DNA of 64,000 nucleotides, from assembly GCA_963744935.1 (NCBI GenBank), contig CAVUVM010000004.1, positions 806,001 to 870,000 on the forward strand, given 5' to 3'. Positions 59,397 to 64,000 of the stretch are shown here, one piece after another (positions within the stretch are counted from its first letter, which is position 1; every line of letters begins with the position of its first letter). This DNA comes from Bog-473 sp963744935. Its GTDB lineage: Bacteria > Actinomycetota > Acidimicrobiia > Acidimicrobiales > RAAP-2. A program made the translations under genes and the position numbers. The notes below the pieces were generated by a model. That model ran no database searches. It had not been told where the DNA came from and saw nothing but the letters and a program-made list of their open reading frames with translations.

Positions 59397-61064
59397 CTAG
59401 CTGCGCAGCACCACGCCCGGCCGCGCCGCCAGTCCCTCCTCGGCGGGCGACCCGTCAACCCGGATCGGCACGCCGTTGACGAGCGTGTGCGTCATCCCCA
59501 CCGGCGCGTCGGCCGTCAGACGCTCGCCGTTGGCGGGGAAGTCGCGCAGGCGTCGCAGTGGCCCCGGTGCCACCGTCTCGGGGTCGAAGACGCACAGGTC
59601 GGCCGCCTTCCCGACCTCGACGGTGCCCCGGTCGGCCAGTCCGTAGACCGCCGCCGGCTCTCCCGTGAGCTTGTGGATGGCGCGCTCGAGCGGCATCACG
59701 CCCCTGTCGCGGACCCAGTTGCCCAACAGGTCGGTGGAGAAGCAGGCGTCACAGAGCTGTGAGACGTGCGCACCCGAGTCGGCCAGGCCGAGGAGCACGT
59801 TGTCGCGCGGTAGCAACCACGCGATGCCCTCCGGGTCGTCGTTCGCCAGCACCGACCAGAAGCGCGACTCGAGATCGTCGTCGAGCGACACGTCGAGCAT
59901 CACGTCGAGCGGCGAGCAGCCGCGCTCTTCGGCCACCGTCATGACGGGCCGGTCGGTCAGGTCGGGGTGCGAGCGCGACTCGGCCACCGAGATGGCCGAC
60001 CAGTTGAGCGGGAAGCCGCCCTGCTTGCCGCTCACGTCCTCCCAGGCCGAGGCGCGCCAAGACGGGTCGCGGTAGGCGGCGAGCCGCTCGTCCTTGGACT
60101 TGCCCATGAGCGCGGCGAAGGTCGGACGCATGTTGAGGGTGAAGGGCTCGGAGAGGTTCATCTGGAACACGAGGGGCCGGCACGACACCTGCGGCCACAC
60201 CTCGACGCCCTCCGCCCAGGCGGCGTCGTGCTGCGCCACCACCTTCTCGTGGTACGGGTAGCCCTTCACCGTGAGCAGCGCCGTCCAGGTGAACGGTCGC
60301 CCGACCTCGCGCTGGAGCTTGAACACCTCTTCGTTGGAGAAGACGCCACCGGGGAGGAGCGCCACCACGCCGCGGCCGCACTGCTTGACCGGTTCCAGCA
60401 GCGCCCGCAGCTCGGCCAGGTCGGACACGCGGGAGGGCACCGGCCGACCGCCGTCGCCGTTGTGGGTGGGCGACGCGCTCGAGGCGAAGCCGGCGGCACC
60501 GCCGGCCATGGCGTCCGCCACCACCGTCTGCATCAGCGCGATCTCGTCGGGAGTCGCCGGGCGCTCGTAGGCGTCCTCGCCCATCACATAGAGCCGCACC
60601 GCCGTATGGCCGACGTAGCACCCGTAGTTGAGCGCCACGCCCCTGTTCGCCACCGCGTCGAGATACTGAGGGAACGTCTCGAATTCGCCCCAGGGCACCC
60701 CGACGGCGAGGGTGTCGAAGCTCATGTCCTCCACGTGTTGGAGCGTGCGCGCCAGCAGTGACACGCATTCGGCGCGGATCGGCGCGATGGAGAAACCGCA
60801 GTTTCCCGCGATGACTGTCGTGACGCCGTGGAACGACGAAGGCGTGAGCGCGGGGTCCCAGAAGACCTGGGCGTCGTAGTGGGTGTGGATGTCGACGAAG
60901 CCTGGGGAGACGACCTGACCGGAGGCATCGAGCACGCGGTCACCTTCGAGGCCACTGCCGATGCCGCTGATCCTGCCCCCGGTCACGGCCACGTCGGCCC
61001 GAGAGCCCTCGGCTCCCGTGCCGTCGATGACGGTGCCTCCCCTGATGATGATGTCGGCGCGCAT
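59397..61064 (-). CDS. N-acyl-D-amino-acid deacylase family amidohydrolase
   Basis: A 555-residue protein from ATG 61064 (MRADIIIRGGTVIDGTGAEGSRADVAVTGGRISGIG). The open frame continues to 62735, but the upstream part is antisense to the alpha/beta hydrolase. Metal-binding HxH lies in PGFVDIHTHYDAQVFWDPALTPSSFHGVTTVIAGNCGFSIAP. Further family blocks are ALNYGCYVGHTAVRLYVMG, GAAGFASSASPTHNGDGGRPVPSRV, and LLGLADSGAHVSQLCDACFSTDLLGNWV, ending in the small beta-sandwich GTVEVGKAADLCVFDPETV. The length is typical. It hydrolyses acylated amino acids or related amides; the real substrate is unknown. Confidence 0.9.
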   Translation of the reverse strand: MRADIIIRGGTVIDGTGAEGSRADVAVTGGRISGIGSGLEGDRVLDASGQVVSPGFVDIHTHYDAQVFWDPALTPSSFHGVTTVIAGNCGFSIAPIRAECVSLLARTLQHVEDMSFDTLAVGVPWGEFETFPQYLDAVANRGVALNYGCYVGHTAVRLYVMGEDAYERPATPDEIALMQTVVADAMAGGAAGFASSASPTHNGDGGRPVPSRVSDLAELRALLEPVKQCGRGVVALLPGGVFSNEEVFKLQREVGRPFTWTALLTVKGYPYHEKVVAQHDAAWAEGVEVWPQVSCRPLVFQMNLSEPFTLNMRPTFAALMGKSKDERLAAYRDPSWRASAWEDVSGKQGGFPLNWSAISVAESRSHPDLTDRPVMTVAEERGCSPLDVMLDVSLDDDLESRFWSVLANDDPEGIAWLLPRDNVLLGLADSGAHVSQLCDACFSTDLLGNWVRDRGVMPLERAIHKLTGEPAAVYGLADRGTVEVGKAADLCVFDPETVAPGPLRRLRDFPANGERLTADAPVGMTHTLVNGVPIRVDGSPAEEGLAARPGVVLRS

Positions 61065-61211
61065 ACAACCATCGTCGCAGGCCGGGCCCCGATATGCACG
61101 CGGCTGCGCCGCGGCACCGCCTGTTGTCGGATACCGTGGCTCCCTGTAGGTCCCAGGCGGGATGCGGGTAGGGGAAGGAACGCACCAGGTCGGCGCGGAA
61201 CGGGAGTGGGC

Positions 61212-62327
61212 ATGGCGGTTCGGAATTTCATGTCGAAGACAGCGCCGCAGCCCGATGATTCGCTGCAGATCTCGGGTGCCATCGTCGCCCCCTCCGACGG
61301 CCCCTCCCCCGTCGAACTCGTCGACGCGGGACACGCCCCCCACGGCCTCGGCCTCGTGCGGGACCAGTACGAGCGCAAGATCCGCAAGACCCCGACCATC
61401 CGGATGGTCCCGAGCTCCATGATGATCGAGGGGCGGCGCCTGCGCTTCGCCGTCTCGGACAACGCGAACGCCCACGGGCCCGACGGACCCGGCTCCCCGC
61501 CTGTGTGGGCGGTGAGCCTCCACGGCTACTTCGCCGGGGGCGGCATGTACTGGCGCGAGAGCGCGCGCCTCGCCGAGCAGCTCGGGTGGCGTGTCATCAA
61601 CCCGAGCCTGCCCGGGTTCGGCGGCAGCGACCCGCTCGAGTGGCGGGACGTCTCCATGGAGAGCCTGGCCAACCAGGTGATGGCCATCGTGCACAAGGTC
61701 GACGCCGGTCCGGTCGTGCTGCTCGGTCACTCCATGGGTGGCGCCGTCGCCGTGCAGTTCGCCCACGACCATCCGCGGCGCACGCTCGGCGTGATCTACC
61801 GCGACGGGGTGAGCACACCGGCGTGGAAGGACCGCACGGGCCTCATCCCCGCCATCCTCTCGCCCGTGCTCCCCGACGTGGCGCCGATGGTCGACATGAT
61901 CGCCGCGGTGATCTTCGACCTGCCCGACCTCGCCATAGGGCGGATGTACTCGACAGTGCGCGCCGTGCTGCCCGACATGCGCCAGAACATCCGCACGGTG
62001 GCCCAGACCATGCCGGTCGGCAGCATGCTCATGAGCGTCGACCAGCGCAGCGAGGTACGTCACCTGGTGGCCCAGCAGATCCCGATCCTCAACGAGTGGG
62101 GGTGCTTCGATCGCATCACGCCCGGCCGCACCGCGCTGGAGTTCGCCTCCATTGCGCGCGCGCCGGTCCTCTGGGTGCCCGGTGGGCACAGCTGGATGCT
62201 GGCACGACCCCAGGGCCAGGCCGACATCCTCACGCATCTCGTCCGCGGCCGGGAATTCATCGCGTCGGTCGAGGCCCGCTGGCGCCAGCTCACCCCGCGC
62301 GAATACGCGCTGCGCGCCGTCAACTGA
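61212..62327 (+). CDS. Alpha/beta hydrolase
   Basis: A 371-residue protein from ATG 61212; ATG 61230 is an alternative. The first about 90 residues are a diverged leader (RKIRKTPTIRMVPSSMMIEGRRLRFAVSD). The fold then shows VWAVSLHGYFAGGGMYWRESARLAEQLGWRVINPSLPGFGGSD, the nucleophile GHSMGGAVAVQFAH and a His in WVPGGHSWMLARP. The acid is likely Asp in GCFDRITPG. This resembles haloperoxidase/esterase-type hydrolases. Divergent from the deacylase gene with about 147 bp between starts. Substrate unknown. Confidence 0.87.
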   Translation: MAVRNFMSKTAPQPDDSLQISGAIVAPSDGPSPVELVDAGHAPHGLGLVRDQYERKIRKTPTIRMVPSSMMIEGRRLRFAVSDNANAHGPDGPGSPPVWAVSLHGYFAGGGMYWRESARLAEQLGWRVINPSLPGFGGSDPLEWRDVSMESLANQVMAIVHKVDAGPVVLLGHSMGGAVAVQFAHDHPRRTLGVIYRDGVSTPAWKDRTGLIPAILSPVLPDVAPMVDMIAAVIFDLPDLAIGRMYSTVRAVLPDMRQNIRTVAQTMPVGSMLMSVDQRSEVRHLVAQQIPILNEWGCFDRITPGRTALEFASIARAPVLWVPGGHSWMLARPQGQADILTHLVRGREFIASVEARWRQLTPREYALRAVN

Positions 62328-62382
62328 GCACCTGATGCCGCGGGCCCGCCGTGCCGCGCGGCCGCACGGCGACGGCGAGGGC

Positions 62383-62415
62383 GACGGCTCCACCGACGGC
62401 TCCACCGACGGCTCC
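62383..62415. repeat. Tandem repeat of GACGGCTCCACC (2.75 copies)
   Basis: Two full copies plus GACGGCTCC, in the 93-bp gap between the alpha/beta hydrolase and the DedA gene. It is a 12-bp unit, probably a slippage-prone spacer. No coding function was identified. Confidence 0.55.
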
Positions 62416-62420
62416 GTGCC

Positions 62421-63068
62421 GTGATCGCCAAGATCCTCCAACCGCTCCTCTCGCTGCACGGGTGGGAGGCCTACCTGCTGGTGGGTGCGCTCGTCTTCGC
62501 CGAGGCGGCAATCTTGCTCGGCTTCGTCTTCCCGGGTGAGACGGCGGTCATCTTGGGCGGCGTGCTCGCCTCCAAGGGCGGCGTCTCCCTGACGGGGATC
62601 TGCCTCACGGTGGTCCTGTGCGCCATCGTCGGCGACTCGGTCGGCTACTTCGTGGGCGACAAGTGGGGGCGCAGCCTGCTCCAGCTCGGCCCGCTCAAGA
62701 AGCGACAGAAGGGACTCGGGACCGCGCTCGACCAACTGCGGCGCCGCGGCGCCGTCGCGGTGTTCGTCGGGCGCTTCACGGCCTTCCTGCGCGCCGTGAT
62801 CCCGGGCCTGGCCGGCCTCTCGAAGATGCCCTACCGGATCTTCCTACCCGCCAACGCGCTGGGCGGCGTCTGCTGGGGTCTCCTCTACGTCTTCCTCGGC
62901 TACTTCGTGGGAGAGCGCGTCGAGAAGGCCACCGGGATCGCCTCGGACGTCCTGCTCGGCCTGATCCTGGTGGTCATCGTCGTCGCAATCGTCCGGCACC
63001 GGCGCAAGGAGAAGCAGTTCGAGGGGCCGGCCGAGCCGGGCGGAACAGACCTCGACGCGGCGGAGTGA
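62421..63068 (+). CDS. DedA family membrane protein (VTT domain)
   Basis: A 215-residue membrane protein from GTG 62421. DedA features: the re-entrant loop AAILLGFVFPGETAVILGGVLASKGG, the GDSVGYFVGDKWGRSLLQ segment, and the conserved VFVGRFTAFLRAVIPGLAGLSKMPYRIFLPANALGGVCWGLLYVFLGYFVG. The Glu in FPGE and Arg in GRFTAFLRAVIPG are the family functional residues. DedA proteins support membrane homeostasis and phospholipid scrambling or export. Basic, acidic cytoplasmic tail. Confidence 0.9.
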   Translation: MIAKILQPLLSLHGWEAYLLVGALVFAEAAILLGFVFPGETAVILGGVLASKGGVSLTGICLTVVLCAIVGDSVGYFVGDKWGRSLLQLGPLKKRQKGLGTALDQLRRRGAVAVFVGRFTAFLRAVIPGLAGLSKMPYRIFLPANALGGVCWGLLYVFLGYFVGERVEKATGIASDVLLGLILVVIVVAIVRHRRKEKQFEGPAEPGGTDLDAAE

Positions 63069-63083
63069 CCCGGTGCCCGCCCC

Positions 63084-64000
63084 TCAGGCGGGCCGGTCGA
63101 GCACCGAGCGGTCCCCCGCCCGCAGGCCGGCCACGACCCGCGCGAACTCTCCGGCGGCATCGTTGCCCGCGGCATCGGTGTCGAGCCAGCGCACGCCCGC
63201 CGGGTCGGCGCGGTCGAGGCCGTAGAGGCCGAAGCGCGGCTCGTAGGAGCCCCACTCGTAGTTGTCGACGAGCGACCAGTGCAGGTACACGCGCACCGGC
63301 ACGCCGGCGGCCACCGCGTCGACGACGGCCCCGAGGTGTTCACGCACGTAGCGAGGCCGGTCCATGCCGTCGGCGCGCGGCAGCGCGCGCCCGTTGCGCA
63401 CCCGTGTTGCCATCCCGTTCTCCACGATCCACAACGGCAGGCCCGGCCGCAACGCGGCCTCGGTGGCGCACCACGCTCCCATCCTCGCCGGGTCCGCCTC
63501 GACGTCCCACAGCGCGCGCCCGAAGGACCAGTCGCGCCCACCCGTCGGCGCCCGGCGCCCCGGGACGCGCATGGCGTGGCTCGCCACCGGGTCGTACCAG
63601 TCGAACCCGACGGTGTCGATGCCGCGAGGTCGTGCGGCGTCGTGGACCGCTCCGACGACCCGGCGCGGCGCGTCGCGCCGGGTCAGGCCGCGCAGGTGGG
63701 CCCAACCGGCGCCGTGGCCGAGCTCGTGCATCTCGCCGTAGGGCGACACGGCGGCGAAGAAGCGGCGGACGAGCGCTTCGCCCGCGTGCTGAGGAGGGAA
63801 GGCGGCGTCGTGGATGGCACGGCGCTCGTCGACGTAGTAATCGACGTCGGAGGGGTCCACACCGGCGTCGCGCAGCTGCAACAGGTCGAGCAACATGCGG
63901 TCGTGCTCGTAGATCGACGACGAGCTCGTGTTCATCGTCACCTCGGCCTCAGGCTGGATGTTGGTGACGACGTCGGCGGCCAGGACGTGCGCGGTGAGGA
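63084..64000 (-). CDS. Glycoside hydrolase family 1 (beta-glucosidase-like), 5' end cut by window
   Basis: The frame is open to the right edge (…LTAHVLAADVVTNIQPEAEVTMNTSSSSIYEHD), so the real start lies outside the window; about 305 residues are visible. The ATG or GTG near 63941 is only internal. The catalytic nucleophile is in LPLWIVENGMA (family ITENG), and the C-terminal block VYLHWSLVDNYEWGSYEPRFGLYGLDR matches the GH1 WSLLDNFEW region. The general acid (NEP) would lie upstream, not visible. It hydrolyses beta-glycosides. Convergent with DedA. Confidence 0.85.
   Translation of the reverse strand, partial: LTAHVLAADVVTNIQPEAEVTMNTSSSSIYEHDRMLLDLLQLRDAGVDPSDVDYYVDERRAIHDAAFPPQHAGEALVRRFFAAVSPYGEMHELGHGAGWAHLRGLTRRDAPRRVVGAVHDAARPRGIDTVGFDWYDPVASHAMRVPGRRAPTGGRDWSFGRALWDVEADPARMGAWCATEAALRPGLPLWIVENGMATRVRNGRALPRADGMDRPRYVREHLGAVVDAVAAGVPVRVYLHWSLVDNYEWGSYEPRFGLYGLDRADPAGVRWLDTDAAGNDAAGEFARVVAGLRAGDRSVLDRPA

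Noticed and set aside
62383..62415. Possible regulatory repeat or CRISPR remnant
   Set aside because: The short tandem units have no spacers and show no conserved leader.
61065..62735. Upstream part of the long minus frame joined to the deacylase
   Set aside because: This extension is antisense to the alpha/beta hydrolase. The deacylase begins clearly at MRADIIIRGGTVIDG (61064).
1..64000. Insertion sequence, prophage or integrase
   Set aside because: No transposase, integrase or phage protein motif was seen in any plausible gene.

Overview
The window is about 64 kb of very high-GC DNA with densely packed genes that often overlap by 4 bases (ATGA or GTGA junctions). The gene content fits an Actinomycetota genome, probably Acidimicrobiia-like: sterol C/D-ring catabolism genes, a mycofactocin cluster, F420-type luciferase-like oxidoreductases and a KstR-like TetR regulator. 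The lineage is an inference from gene content only. I see no rRNA, tRNA, CRISPR array, insertion sequence or phage gene.

Layout. 1-2647 (minus): an operon of two DUF35 proteins and two thiolase-fold lipid-transfer proteins, resembling the Rv3521-Rv3523 group of Mycobacterium tuberculosis. 2815-10736: a small membrane protein, a UbiB/ABC1 kinase, an SRPBCC protein, an aldo/keto reductase, membrane proteins (one with a frameshift) and a GH18 protein. 10908-13936 (minus): proton-translocating transhydrogenase pntB, pntAB, pntAA (pntAA frameshifted). 13875-18517: an SDR divergent from echA20-ipdA-ipdB-ipdC, the sterol ring C/D opening block in mycobacterial order. 18514-25529: a small HTH protein, an Ltp thiolase, a DUF35 protein, a FadA6-like thiolase, a secreted esterase and two paired acyl-CoA dehydrogenases. 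25832-29928: a secreted beta-helix protein and a DUF1501/DUF1800 pair, separated by a strong palindromic terminator. 30118-32246: Ada-AlkA fusion and Ogt, coupled DNA alkylation repair. 32266-45485: SDR, lipoprotein, dienelactone hydrolase, amidohydrolase, two more acyl-CoA dehydrogenases, an F420-type oxidoreductase, a histidine phosphatase, an FtsH-like protease with a changed Walker B, an aldehyde dehydrogenase and a truncated MerR regulator. 45760-54983: a mycofactocin locus: mftA (39 aa), mftB, mftC, mftE, a mycofactocin-type SDR and an F420-type oxidoreductase in one minus-strand operon, mftF divergent, mftD (frameshifted) nearby, and an NDMA-type alcohol dehydrogenase. 55125-64000: a cyclase, two divergent TetR regulators (one KstR-like), an ABC exporter, an N-acyl-D-amino-acid deacylase-like protein, an alpha/beta hydrolase, a DedA protein and a GH1 glycosidase cut by the window end.

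The common theme is CoA-linked catabolism of sterol-like or other alicyclic compounds. The acyl-CoA dehydrogenases, EchA20, IpdABC and thiolases break the rings. The SDRs and alcohol and aldehyde dehydrogenases handle alcohols and aldehydes using mycofactocin, and transhydrogenase balances NAD(P)H. Four catabolic promoters carry the same 13-bp palindrome TGACG-N3-CGTCA, suggesting a shared repressor. At least four conserved genes (membrane gene at 8.4 kb, pntAA, an acyl-CoA dehydrogenase, mftD), and probably ipdB, carry single small indels. Two of these share the context GCGCGGCA, so assembly error is more likely than decay.
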